The notes beneath the pieces were generated by a model, which saw only the letters and a program-made list of their open reading frames with translations, made no database searches and had not been told where the DNA came from. Of a stretch of DNA of 64,000 nt, positions 8,152-16,655 are shown piece after piece (position 1 is the first letter of the stretch; each line of letters begins with the position of its first letter). This stretch comes from JAVBSC01 sp031547305. Lineage in GTDB: Bacteria > Desulfobacterota > Desulfovibrionia > Desulfovibrionales > Desulfovibrionaceae. The DNA is taken from NCBI GenBank assembly GCA_031547305.1, contig JAVBSC010000042.1, forward strand, positions 55,692-119,691. The letters are read 5' to 3'. The translations under genes and the position numbers were made by a program.

Positions 8152-8451
8152 TTGCGTCCTCCTTGGACTATTTTCTGCTGTGCTAAAAAGCGGGGTTCAA
8201 CCTGGTTGCAACCACTTGCAACTCCACCAAAACACCACAAAGCTAAAACATCTGCCGCAAGGCCACATCACGGTTGCCGCCTGTGCGCAAGCCGCATGAG
8301 CAGCGCCGTAGACCAGGCCGACCGCTGTTAACCTTCGCTCTGTACGCATTTTCGGATTTATTTGCAAGTGTCCGCGGCCAGAGTATTGCATGTGACACGA
8401 AATATATTGTCACAAAAGAAAAAAAGATTCAATGGAATTTGATCCTCCGCC
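8152..8451 (-). promoter_or_regulatory. dsrC upstream region with two palindromes
   Basis: 300 bases without a gene between dsrC and the CBS-ACT gene upstream. It holds a 12-bp palindrome TGGTTGCAACCA at 8203-8214, flanked by a further TTGCAA copy at 8216, and an inverted repeat TGTGACA-N10-TGTCACA at 8391-8414. The half-site TGTGA resembles those of CRP/FNR-family regulators, but the spacing is eight bases wider than the usual N6. I cannot assign -10/-35 boxes with confidence. Confidence 0.4.
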
Positions 8452-9117
8452 TCAGAGCGCCAGCGGGCTGTTCTTGTGCCAGTACATAAGATTGAAGCGG
8501 CCGCGCATGTCTTCAAGCATTTTGCCTTCCAATTCGCCCATGTCCCGGATTCTTATGAACACCATGCGATTTTGCCCCCCGTCCTGCTGGGAGGTAAGCA
8601 CGGAAACCACGCTGGCCTTGTGTTCGCGCAGGGCGTCCAGAATCGGGCGCAATGTGCCGGGTTCGTTTTTAAGCTCAAAAGCCAGTTGAATGCCGCCAAC
8701 CCGCACCCCGGTTATGTCCAGGAGCACCTTGAAAATGTCGCTGTCCGTGATTATGCCGGCCAGCCGGCCGTTGCCGTCCACCACGGGCATGCCGCCGATA
8801 TGTTTTTCCACCATCAACAGGGCGGCTTCCTCCACGGAATCGTCCGGCTTAAGGCAAACCGGCTTTTTGGTCATGATGTCTTTGACCTTGAGTTCGGAAA
8901 GCAGATAGTAAAGCTCGTGCATATCCAGGGTGGTGGCTTTGGAAGGCGAGGCTTCCTTGACGTCCCGGTCGGAAACTATGCCGACGACACGCCCGTCGTC
9001 ATCCAGGACGGGCAAGCGGCGGATGCCCTTGTCCTTCATAAGGCGGGAGGCTTTCATCATGGAAGTGTCGGGCGTGATGTAGATTACGTCTTTGGTCATC
9101 CAGTCGCTTATGCGCAT
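8452..9117 (-). CDS. CBS-pair and ACT-domain protein
   Basis: 221 residues. Residues 1-140 form a pair of CBS domains (MTKDVIYITPDTSMMKASRL, then DIMTKKPVCLKPDDSVEEAA), which usually bind adenine nucleotides. Residues 145-215 form an ACT-like domain (LAFELKNEPGTLRPILDALR) expected to bind a small ligand such as an amino acid. Such stand-alone proteins are thought to be energy or metabolite sensors; no effector domain is attached. It is divergent from the deacetylase-family gene. Confidence 0.88.
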   Translation of the reverse strand: MRISDWMTKDVIYITPDTSMMKASRLMKDKGIRRLPVLDDDGRVVGIVSDRDVKEASPSKATTLDMHELYYLLSELKVKDIMTKKPVCLKPDDSVEEAALLMVEKHIGGMPVVDGNGRLAGIITDSDIFKVLLDITGVRVGGIQLAFELKNEPGTLRPILDALREHKASVVSVLTSQQDGGQNRMVFIRIRDMGELEGKMLEDMRGRFNLMYWHKNSPLAL

Positions 9118-9331
9118 AAAGTTCTCCTTTTGGGCGGGATTTGACCCCCCGGATCCGGATGGGCAACGGCAACCCCTGAACGTCGCAGGTCAGTGGTTAA
9201 AAAATGCTATTCCTCGTTTTATGTTGCCATGAAATTTCGTAAAAATAAAGCCTATCGCCCAGAGTCCACCCCGTAATCAACTTTGGCGGCAAAAAATTGC
9301 CGGACCACCGGTCTATGTGCTATTCAAGCAC

Positions 9332-10636
9332 ATGCGCAAGCTCGGCATAGTTTTTTTCCCGGCCTTTGACTGGGCCATCAGCCCCACGCATCCGGAGCGG
9401 GAGGAGCGGCTGCTCTACACCCTGGACCAGTTGGAGGAAGAAGGGCTGTTCGATTTGCCGGGCATAAGCCTGCACAATCCGGATATAGCCAGCCGGGAAG
9501 ACGTGGAGCGCGTCCACTTTTGCCTGCCTGATTTTGAGGCGGTCTGCCCCGTGCCGCACCGCATCGCGGCCGGCGGCGCGATCCGCGCGGCCAGTCTGGT
9601 TATGGAAGGCAAGGAGGACCGGGCCTTTGCTCTGGTCCGTCCGCCCGGCCACCATTCCATGCGGGTGTCCCACGGATGCCGCGGCTTTTGCAACATCAAT
9701 ACCGAAGCGGTGATGCTGGAGCACCTTCGGGCGCATTCGGGTTCTTTGCGCGCGGCCATAGTGGATACGGACTGCCACCACGGCGACGGCACGCAGGACA
9801 TTTACTGGCAGGATCCGAACACGTTGTTCATGTCCCTGCACCAGGACGGTCGGACCCTGTACCCGGGCAGCGGCTTCGCGCATGAACTGGGCGGGCCGAA
9901 CGCTCCAGGCCGGACCATTAACGTCCCTCTGCCTCCGGAAACCGGTGATGAAGGCTTTTTGTACGCTCTGGACAACCTGGTGCTGCCCCTGCTGGCGGAT
10001 TTCAAGCCGGATTTGATCATTAATTCCGCCGGGCAGGACAATCATTACAGCGATCCCATCACCAACATGCGTTTTTCAGCCCGAGGCTATGCGGAGCTGA
10101 CCAGACGGCTGAACCCGCATATTGCGGTGCTGGAAGGCGGCTATTCCGTGCAGAGCGCCCTGCCGTACGTGAACCTGGGCATTGCTTTGGCCCTGGCCGG
10201 CCTGGATTACAGCGGCGTGCGGGAAGCGGGCCACAGAGCTGAGGATTCCGCCCAGGGCGCCAAAGTAAGCGACTACATAAAGCGTTTGTGCGACGCCTTG
10301 TTAAAAGTTTACTTTAACCCGCCCGGACCGTTGCAAGACGGGGAACTGAAAAAAGACGCCAAGGGCGTGTTGTTTGTGCGGGAGCGGGAGATTTATTACG
10401 ACGCGCAGCGCCTGCTGGAAAAGCGGCGGGAAAGCGTGACCGTCTGCCAGGACTGCGCCGGGGCGCTGTTCATAGAGACGGTTTCGGAAAGATCCCCGCT
10501 GGCCGCCTGCGTGGCCATACCGGCCGGAGCCTGCCCAAAATGCGCGGAGCGCGGCCGGGAGTTCGCGGCCCAGGCCCGGAAGGACCGGCGTTTCAGCCGG
10601 GTGCTGGTTCAGGATAGGAGTGAAGAAGGGAAATAA
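9332..10636 (+). CDS. Histone deacetylase-family (acetoin utilisation/acetylpolyamine-type) amidohydrolase with C-terminal Cys pairs
   Basis: Zinc-dependent deacetylase fold. 434 residues from the ATG at 9332; a GTG at 9317 is possible, and neither has a good ribosome-binding site. Active-site elements are present: RPPGHHS (tandem His), DTDCHHGDGTQ (zinc Asp and His), NSAGQDNHYSDP (second zinc Asp) and LEGGYS. After about residue 320 a C-terminal extension carries two CxxC pairs (VCQDCAGAL and ACPKCAERG) that could form a zinc ribbon. The substrate in bacteria is usually an acetylated small molecule or lysine; it cannot be determined here. Confidence 0.88.
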   Translation: MRKLGIVFFPAFDWAISPTHPEREERLLYTLDQLEEEGLFDLPGISLHNPDIASREDVERVHFCLPDFEAVCPVPHRIAAGGAIRAASLVMEGKEDRAFALVRPPGHHSMRVSHGCRGFCNINTEAVMLEHLRAHSGSLRAAIVDTDCHHGDGTQDIYWQDPNTLFMSLHQDGRTLYPGSGFAHELGGPNAPGRTINVPLPPETGDEGFLYALDNLVLPLLADFKPDLIINSAGQDNHYSDPITNMRFSARGYAELTRRLNPHIAVLEGGYSVQSALPYVNLGIALALAGLDYSGVREAGHRAEDSAQGAKVSDYIKRLCDALLKVYFNPPGPLQDGELKKDAKGVLFVREREIYYDAQRLLEKRRESVTVCQDCAGALFIETVSERSPLAACVAIPAGACPKCAERGREFAAQARKDRRFSRVLVQDRSEEGK

Positions 10637-10870
10637 TATAATTCAAGGATGTGGGAGGCGGGGGGCTGCGGGACGGAACACCTAGGGCTCTCGCCCTTCA
10701 GATTGATGACAAACCCCGCAAGGCCGGGGTTTGTAAAGGCACGCCCACTTCGGCGCTTTACGGCGGCAATGAATGCCGCCTGCGCCTACGTGGCGGGCTG
10801 TCGCCAAAGAAGACTTTGTCAACAGCCTCTAGGGCTCCCGCCCTTGGGTGTTCCGCCCCGCGGTTTTCTT
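10637..10870. repeat. Convergent intergenic region with stacked hairpins
   Basis: Between the deacetylase gene and the flavoprotein gene. It contains a terminator-like stem ACAAACCCCG-caaggc-CGGGGTTTGT at 10709-10734 and a GGCGGCA-atgaa-TGCCGCC stem. The sequence around 10748-10805 (acttcggcgctttacggcgg ... cgcctgcgcctacg) aligns with 55114-55158, suggesting a dispersed repeat family. Confidence 0.5.
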
Positions 10871-11470
10871 CTACCCCTGAGGGTAAGAATCCCTGGCGGG
10901 CACAGTGCATTTGCCCAGCCAGGCGATGGTTTTGCCCAGGTGGCGCATATTGTTCAGACCTTCGTCGTCTTTGGCCACGTCGCCCGGTTCCAGGCCGTAG
11001 CCCATGTTCCAGTAGGTGGAGCCGGGCACGATCATCCGGGATATGGAGAACAGGTGGTTCAGGCTGTCAAAAACGTGGATGGCACCGCCCCGTCGGGCCA
11101 CGGCCACGGCCGCGCCGATCTTGCCGGCCAGCAGGTTGCCGTTGGCCATGCAGACGAATCCGGCCCGATCGATCAGGGCTTTTATTTCCGAGCTAAGGTT
11201 GGCGTAGTAGGTGGGGGAGCCCAGGATAATGGCATCCGCCTGGATCATTTTGGCAATCCACTCGTTGATCGGGTCATCCTCGGTAACGCAGCGCTGGTTT
11301 TTGTTTTTAAAACAGCTTCCGCAGGCCAGGCAGCCGCGCAGAAGCCGGCCGCCCACCTGGACCAGCTCGGTTTCCCAGCCGGCGCTTTTGAGTTCTCCCA
11401 GCACGGTTTCCAGCATCATGTGCGTGTTGCCGTTTTTTCGCGGGCTTCCATTGAAGGCCACTGCTTTCAT
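10871..11470 (-). CDS. Flavodoxin-fold NAD(P)H-dependent FMN reductase / iron-sulfur flavoprotein-like
   Basis: 199 residues from the ATG at 11470 (GGAG six bases upstream). The N terminus MKAVAFNGSPRKNGNTHMML is the FMN phosphate-binding loop of the NADPH-dependent FMN reductase superfamily, and ILGSPTYYANLSSEIKALID is the second FMN loop. A compact Cys motif C-x2-C-x2-C-x7-C (CLACGSC then C before VTEDD) resembles that of iron-sulfur flavoproteins, which carry a 4Fe-4S cluster beside FMN. Whether a cluster is bound is inference. The likely role is electron transfer or oxygen protection. Confidence 0.83.
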   Translation of the reverse strand: MKAVAFNGSPRKNGNTHMMLETVLGELKSAGWETELVQVGGRLLRGCLACGSCFKNKNQRCVTEDDPINEWIAKMIQADAIILGSPTYYANLSSEIKALIDRAGFVCMANGNLLAGKIGAAVAVARRGGAIHVFDSLNHLFSISRMIVPGSTYWNMGYGLEPGDVAKDDEGLNNMRHLGKTIAWLGKCTVPARDSYPQG

Positions 11471-11622
11471 GTCTGTCTCCATTTGGGGGTTGCGGTTAAG
11501 ATGTATAAAAACGTATGCATAATCACCGCTGGTTTGTCCATAAATAAGGGGCGCGGATGGCAAAGGCAAGGAAAGCGGGCAAGCATATTGCCTGACCGGG
11601 CGTTTCATGCCAAAAACAGCCC

Positions 11623-12615
11623 ATGATTCGCGGCAGACTGGCTCCCAGCCCCACCGGACTTCTGCACCTGGGCAACGCCTGGGCCTTTTTGCTGGCCTGG
11701 CTGGGGGCGCGCTCCCGGGGCGGCAAGGTAATCCTGCGCCTGGAAGACATCGATCCGCAACGCGCCAAGCCGCATTTTGCCGAACAGCTCATGCGGGATT
11801 TGCGCTGGCTGGGCCTGGACTGGGATGAAGGCCCGGACGTTGGCGGTCCCGGCGCCCCTTACCAACAGAGCGCCAGAACCGGATATTATGCGGCGGCGCT
11901 GGAGTCTTTGCTGGCGCGTGGATTGGCCTACCCCTGTTATTGTACCCGCAAGGAGCTGAAGGATCTGGCCGGCGCGCCCCAGGCCGGCGATGAAACCGCG
12001 CCCCGCTACCCCGGAACCTGCCGGAATTTGTCGCCGGAGGCGCGGGCCGCAAGAGAAGCTGAAGGCCGGCGGGCGGCCATACGCCTGCGCTTTGGCCCAG
12101 CCAGCCTGGGGGAATGCAACATCCGGGGCATTCGGGATCTCATCCTGGGTCCGGTGGATTTGCCGCCGGAGGACGACGATTTTGCCCTGCGCCGCTCGGA
12201 CGGTGTTTATGCCTACCAGCTGGCCGTGGTCCTGGACGATATCGCCATGGGGGTAAATCAAGTGGCGCGCGGCCGGGACATTCTGGATTCCACGGGCCGC
12301 CAGCTTTTTTTGTACAGACTGTTCGCGGCCGCTGCCCCGGCCTATGCCCACCTGCCGCTTATCCTGGACCATCAGGGTTTCCGGCTGGCCAAGCGGCACA
12401 ATTCCCTTGCGTTGGCCTCGTTGCGTGAATCCGGCCTAGGGCCGGAAAAGGTGATCGGCTGGCTGGCCGCCATGGGGGGGATGCTCAAGGAATTCCGGCC
12501 TGTTTCTGCGGGGGATTTGGTACGGGAGTTCAGCTTTGCCGAGGTGCGCCGGGAAAACATCATTCTGCCGGAAGATCCGGTAGAGGCCATGAAAAAGTCG
12601 TCAACATGCCTTTAA
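11623..12615 (+). CDS. gluQ: GluQ: glutamyl-Q tRNA(Asp) synthetase
   Basis: Attaches glutamate to the queuosine base of tRNA(Asp). 330 residues: a GluRS catalytic core without the anticodon-binding domain. The HIGH-type motif is in APSPTGLLHLGNA, the zinc-site Cys residues are around YPCYCTRKEL and YPGTC, and the KMSKS equivalent is RLAKRHNS. The last 15 bases overlap the 3' end of the convergent regulator gene. Confidence 0.93.
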   Translation: MIRGRLAPSPTGLLHLGNAWAFLLAWLGARSRGGKVILRLEDIDPQRAKPHFAEQLMRDLRWLGLDWDEGPDVGGPGAPYQQSARTGYYAAALESLLARGLAYPCYCTRKELKDLAGAPQAGDETAPRYPGTCRNLSPEARAAREAEGRRAAIRLRFGPASLGECNIRGIRDLILGPVDLPPEDDDFALRRSDGVYAYQLAVVLDDIAMGVNQVARGRDILDSTGRQLFLYRLFAAAAPAYAHLPLILDHQGFRLAKRHNSLALASLRESGLGPEKVIGWLAAMGGMLKEFRPVSAGDLVREFSFAEVRRENIILPEDPVEAMKKSSTCL

Positions 12616-14499
12616 CCTGCGCCACAACGTGGTCCGGCTTATGCCCAGAATCCTGGCCGCCTTTGTTTTGTTGTTGCCGGCCAGGGCCAGGGCCTCGCCC
12701 AGGCCGCGGGCCGGCGCGGCCTGGGCGAGGCCTGTCTGAACAGGATTTCCCGGCAGGGGGCAGCTGTTCTTGAACTGGTCCAGGGCTTCGTAAATATCCC
12801 TGGGCTGGAGCATCTGTCCGCCGGCCAGGGCGGTCACCCGCTCGCACAGGTTCAGCAGTTCGCGGACGTTGCCGGGCCAATCGTGCAGCAGCAGGACTTC
12901 CGCTGCCTCGTCCGACAAATAGATCGGTTGTCCGCGCAACTTCAGCCCGAATTCTCGCAAAAAATCAGCGGCCAGGACCGGGATGTCCTTACTGCGTTCG
13001 CGCAGGGGCGGTATGGTCAGGTGGAGCACGTCCAGCCGGTAGAGCAGATCCAGGCGGAACAAATCCTGGGCCGCCTGGTCGGACAGGTTTTTGTTGGATG
13101 CGGCAATGACCCGCACGTCAATGGGCAGAACCCGGTCATGCCCCAGGCGCATGACGTTCTGCTCCTGCAGCACTCGGAGCAGCCGGCCCTGAAGGGAAAA
13201 GGGGATTTCCGAAACCTCGTCCAGAAAAATCGTGCCGCCGTGGGCCATTTCAAACAGGCCCATTTTACCGCCTCGCGCCGCGCCGGTAAACGCGCCGCTG
13301 ACATAGCCGAACAGCTCGCTTTCCAGCAGGCTTTCCGGCAGGGCCGCGCAGTTTACGGCCACGAACGGCCCGCCCTTTCTTGTGCTGGCGTTGTGGATGC
13401 TCTGGGCGAAAACCTCTTTTCCCGTGCCGGTTTCTCCGTACAGTATGATGTTTGAATCCACCCGGCTGAACTTTATGGCCTTGGCTATGGCTTCCTGAAT
13501 GGCGAAGCTGTCTCCGATGCAGTCGTTGAAGGTGTAGCGGGCCGTGTGGCCTTTTTGGTGGATAGTGGAGCGGACCCGGCCTTCCATTTCCTGCAGGCTG
13601 ACCGCTTCCTGAAAGGTGGCCACGGCCCCGGCCACCAGATTGTCAACCAGGATGGGCTGAAGATTGGCCACAAAGGTGTTCTTTTCTTTTTTGTAAACCG
13701 CGCCCAGTTGCGGCACCGCGCTTTCCAGCACTTCCGGTATGCCGGAATCCGGCATGACTTCCGCGATGTGCCGGCCGGCCAGATCCGCCCTGGGGTTTCT
13801 GTCATGGTCCAGGCTCAGCCTGGCCGGGGTGTTGCAGGTGGTGATGAAACCCTGCGCGTCCACGGCAATGACCGATTCATAAATATTGTCCAGAATGGTG
13901 TGCAGGCGCACGGCTTCGGCCCTTTCCTTTCTGGCCACCAGGGCGGTTCTTTTCGCCTCCTCTATGGCGTGCAGCAGAGCGGTTTCGCCGGATTCAATGA
14001 TGATCACGTCAACTTTGAATTCCCTGGCCAGGCGGTTCGCCAGCGCGCCGCCTATGACCACGCGCACGCCCTTGGCCACGCTTTCGCGCAGGCAGCCCCG
14101 GGTGTCTTCCTCGTTTGTGGCTATGTAGTGCAGCAGGTTGATGCCAAAGCCCCCGGCCACGTCCTGCACGCCGTCCACCATGTTCTGGGAGCCGATGACC
14201 GCGATGTTGTCCGGACCATACGCGGCTCTGCATTTGTGCAGAGCCCGGATCACGTCGTAGCCGGAAACCTGAAGTTCCACGCAGGGCAGGCTGTTCTGAA
14301 AACGCGCGTTCAGAGCCATAAAGCTGGCCCCCCGGCTTATGACCACGTCGCAGTCGGAAAGCTCCAGTGAGCCGATGGCTTTTTCGCCCACCACTTCCAC
14401 CACCCGGAGAGCCAGCGAGGAATCCGCATGCCTTGCCACAATGCGGCGGGCCAGTTCGGTAAGATGAGGATACGGGGTGACGATTGTTATTCTGATCAT
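12601..14499 (-). CDS. PrpR-type sigma-54-dependent transcriptional activator
   Basis: 632 residues from the ATG at 14499 (AGGAAAAGG upstream). Residues 1-190 are a PrpR_N sensory domain (MIRITIVTPYPHLTELARRI, CDVVISRGASF, IESGETALLHAIEEAKR). A PAS domain spans about 205-300. The AAA+ domain has Walker A GETGTGKE, the sigma-54 contact loop SGAFTGA and Walker B GGTIFLDE. A Fis-type helix-turn-helix ends the protein (NNKTKAARILGISRTTLWRR). It is divergent from a transporter operon that has a near-consensus -24/-12 promoter, so it most likely activates that operon in response to the transported acid. Confidence 0.92.
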   Translation of the reverse strand: MIRITIVTPYPHLTELARRIVARHADSSLALRVVEVVGEKAIGSLELSDCDVVISRGASFMALNARFQNSLPCVELQVSGYDVIRALHKCRAAYGPDNIAVIGSQNMVDGVQDVAGGFGINLLHYIATNEEDTRGCLRESVAKGVRVVIGGALANRLAREFKVDVIIIESGETALLHAIEEAKRTALVARKERAEAVRLHTILDNIYESVIAVDAQGFITTCNTPARLSLDHDRNPRADLAGRHIAEVMPDSGIPEVLESAVPQLGAVYKKEKNTFVANLQPILVDNLVAGAVATFQEAVSLQEMEGRVRSTIHQKGHTARYTFNDCIGDSFAIQEAIAKAIKFSRVDSNIILYGETGTGKEVFAQSIHNASTRKGGPFVAVNCAALPESLLESELFGYVSGAFTGAARGGKMGLFEMAHGGTIFLDEVSEIPFSLQGRLLRVLQEQNVMRLGHDRVLPIDVRVIAASNKNLSDQAAQDLFRLDLLYRLDVLHLTIPPLRERSKDIPVLAADFLREFGLKLRGQPIYLSDEAAEVLLLHDWPGNVRELLNLCERVTALAGGQMLQPRDIYEALDQFKNSCPLPGNPVQTGLAQAAPARGLGEALALAGNNKTKAARILGISRTTLWRRLKAC

Positions 14500-14544
14500 G
14501 CCTTTTCCTATATTGAATCTTCTAGTTGCAAGATGTTTCAATCA

Positions 14545-14572
14545 TGTTTCTATGTTACGCTCTATAGAAACA
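14545..14572. promoter_or_regulatory. Inverted repeat, putative activator site 1
   Basis: TGTTTCTAT-N10-ATAGAAACA, 46 bases upstream of the regulator start codon and about 120 bases upstream of the sigma-54 promoter. The position suits an upstream activating sequence and autoregulation. It shares the TGTTTC half-site with 14752-14770. Confidence 0.55.
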
Positions 14573-14689
14573 GCATGAAACTATTGTCAAGAGGTGAAAC
14601 TGGAAGGTATTGGTTCAAAAAATAGACAGTGCATATTTAAATAAATAAAATCATCATATTATATTGATATCTGCTTGGGGGTTTCTCTT

Positions 14690-14705
14690 CGGCACGCACA
14701 TTGCT
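14690..14705 (+). promoter_or_regulatory. Sigma-54 (-24/-12) promoter of the tct operon
   Basis: CGGCACGCACATTGCT matches the consensus TGGCACR-N4-TTGCW at every defined position except the first T. Transcription should start near 14717. The adjacent gene encodes a GAFTGA-containing activator, which supports the call. Confidence 0.8.
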
Positions 14706-14751
14706 ATAGTCAAACGGCAACCACTGGGGTGGCTTTGCCTGCCCCTGATTA

Positions 14752-14770
14752 TGTTTCATGCATTGAAACA
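14752..14770. promoter_or_regulatory. Inverted repeat, putative activator site 2
   Basis: TGTTTCA-tgcat-TGAAACA, a perfect 7-bp inverted repeat about 35 bases downstream of the predicted transcription start. It has the same half-site as site 1. It could be a second enhancer site or a roadblock. Confidence 0.5.
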
Positions 14771-15004
14771 ATTCTTCCCGGCGCGAACCTGTCGCGCTGT
14801 GGTGCCGATATATTTCACGTTTTCTTCTCTTCCTCCGGCCGCACGGCCTGTTGGAAACAAGGGGCCGCTGAGGTCCCAGAAAATATAGAAGATTATGAAG
14901 ATGCAAGGAGCCGCCGGAATCCGGACTGTTCTCGCGCACTTTGCCAGCGCGGCCGGTATCCATATCCCGCAACCTTCTTAAATTCTAACAGAGAGGAACC
15001 GTCG

Positions 15005-15979
15005 ATGATCCGAATCAACTGTAGCAAGCTGTTCGTCGTTTTAGCCGCTCTGACCCTGCTTATTCCGGCAACGGCCCTGGCCGCCGATTTCAAGTATCCC
15101 ACCCGCAATATTGAACTGGCGGTGGGCTGGGGCGCCGGAGGCGGCACGGATCTTTTCGCCCGGTCCATAGGCAAGCCTTTTGGCGAACTGCTCAAAACCA
15201 ACGTGGTGGTGGTGAACATGCCGGGCGCCTCCGGGGCCATAGCCGGTGACTACACCACCAAACAGGCGGCGGACGGGCACACCATCTGGGCGATTTCCTC
15301 CAACTACGTGGTCAACGTGGCCGCCGGCAAAACGCCGCACGGTCTGAACGCTTACGAGCCGGTGCTCCGCCTGCAGCACGACACCACCTGCCTGGCTGTG
15401 AACGCGGAAAAAAGCCCCTTCAAGACCATTGACGAACTGGTAACCCACGCCAAAGCCAATCCGGGCAAACTAACCCTAGGCGGCACTGGTTCGGCCAGCT
15501 TTGACGAAGTCATGGCCGTCATGCTGCTCAAGGCCATGGGCATTGAAATGCAGTATGTGCCTTACGAAAGCGCCGGCCAGATGCAGGCCGCCCTTCTGGG
15601 CGGGCATATCGACGCCCTGCTGGACGAGTTCGGCCCGCTGGACAGCTATTTGGCCAGCGGCAGCATGCGTCCTTTGGTGGTTCTGTCCAAGGAGCGCGTC
15701 AGCAATTTTCCGAATCTGCCTTGCACCGTGGAAAAGGGTTGGGATTGCACCATAGGCATCTGGCGCGGCATTCTGGTTAAAAAGGGCACGGACCCGCGCA
15801 TTGTGAAAATCCTGCACGACACCTTCAAGGAAGCCTCCAATGATCCGGCTTATCAGAAGCTGGTCAAGGATTCCCACCTGGATCTGCGGCCCGGGTATCT
15901 TAATTCCGAGGACTTCGGCAAGTTCCTGGCTCAGGAAGTGGCGGACATGAAAGCCGCCATGAAAGAACTGGGCATGTGA
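15005..15979 (+). CDS. tctC: TctC-family periplasmic solute-binding protein
   Basis: Captures a carboxylate in the periplasm for the tripartite tricarboxylate transporter. 324 residues with a signal peptide ending LIPATALAA. The mature start YPTRNIELAVGWGAGGGTDL is the TctC pattern (Y-P-x-[KR]-x-I-x-x-x-V-x-[WF]-x-A-G-G-x-x-D), followed by VVNMPGASGAIAGDY. Members of this family bind varied anions (citrate, aromatic acids, sulfolactate and others), so the ligand is open. First gene after the sigma-54 promoter. Confidence 0.93.
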   Translation: MIRINCSKLFVVLAALTLLIPATALAADFKYPTRNIELAVGWGAGGGTDLFARSIGKPFGELLKTNVVVVNMPGASGAIAGDYTTKQAADGHTIWAISSNYVVNVAAGKTPHGLNAYEPVLRLQHDTTCLAVNAEKSPFKTIDELVTHAKANPGKLTLGGTGSASFDEVMAVMLLKAMGIEMQYVPYESAGQMQAALLGGHIDALLDEFGPLDSYLASGSMRPLVVLSKERVSNFPNLPCTVEKGWDCTIGIWRGILVKKGTDPRIVKILHDTFKEASNDPAYQKLVKDSHLDLRPGYLNSEDFGKFLAQEVADMKAAMKELGM

Positions 15980-15990
15980 CATTCCGTTTG

Positions 15991-16024
15991 GCCGGCGGAG
16001 GGACGGCTTTGGCCTTCCGCCGGC
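15991..16024 (+). terminator. Intra-operon hairpin between tctC and tctB
   Basis: GCCGGCGGA (15991-15999) pairs perfectly with TCCGCCGGC (16016-16024). There is no T-tract, so it is more likely a stability or partial-attenuation element that keeps binding-protein mRNA in excess of the membrane subunits than a full terminator. Confidence 0.5.
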
Positions 16025-16080
16025 TCTAAAGCGTCCGCAACACCATAGAAAAACTTACTTTCTCCTGCCAGGAGTGCGCC

Positions 16081-16626
16081 ATGATCCGTCGCTACTGTAA
16101 GCAATACGGCGAGATAATCTTACTGCTCGCCCTTATCGCGGCCTGCGCCTTTCTCGTCAGCGTGGGGCTGCAAATCCCGGTCGGACGAGGCAAATCGCCC
16201 ATCGTGCCGTCAACCTGGCCGGTTGCTTCACTGCTGCTCATCGCCGGCAGCTCGCTGATCATTCTCCTGCTCCGCTTTTTACGCAAGAGCCAGCCAGCGC
16301 TGGAGGACAAGCAAAAGGAAGACGCCCAGCAAAGCGACACCGTGCCGGGCGAAGGGGCTGAAGACGCCGCCCATCCGCAACGCGCCTTTTACACCATTTT
16401 GTTCATGGTTGGGTACATGGCGCTTATTCCATATGCCGGATTTATGGTCACCACCCTGGCGGGTATGGCGCTTTACATGCTCAGCGTGGGCGTAAGGCGC
16501 ATCTACGCGATCATAATACCGCTGCTGCTGACCGCGCTGATCACCGGCATCTTCGGAATCGCCCTTAAAGTGCCTTTGCCGCGCGGCGTAAGCGTTTTTC
16601 AGAGCTTTTCCTATATGATTTATTAG
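16081..16626 (+). CDS. tctB: TctB-family small membrane subunit
   Basis: 181 residues with four predicted membrane segments (about 11-29, 46-66, 105-125 and 140-165), the TctB topology. A charged loop with many Glu, Asp and Gln (RKSQPALEDKQKEDAQQ) separates the two halves. AGGAG precedes the ATG. TctB proteins diverge quickly; the assignment rests on size, topology and its place between tctC and tctA. Confidence 0.87.
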   Translation: MIRRYCKQYGEIILLLALIAACAFLVSVGLQIPVGRGKSPIVPSTWPVASLLLIAGSSLIILLLRFLRKSQPALEDKQKEDAQQSDTVPGEGAEDAAHPQRAFYTILFMVGYMALIPYAGFMVTTLAGMALYMLSVGVRRIYAIIIPLLLTALITGIFGIALKVPLPRGVSVFQSFSYMIY

Positions 16627-16655
16627 GCCGGGCTTCAGCCGCAAGAGGAAAAGAC

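Larger units (their letters stand above)
14500..15004. other. 505-base divergent regulatory region, no gene seen
   Basis: Separates the regulator and tctC. It contains two TGTTTC/GAAACA inverted repeats and a sigma-54 promoter (annotated separately), leaving a tctC leader of about 290 bases. Additional single GAAAC half-sites occur at 14577-14581 and 14596-14600. Base composition is AT-rich between 14500 and 14680. Confidence 0.6.
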
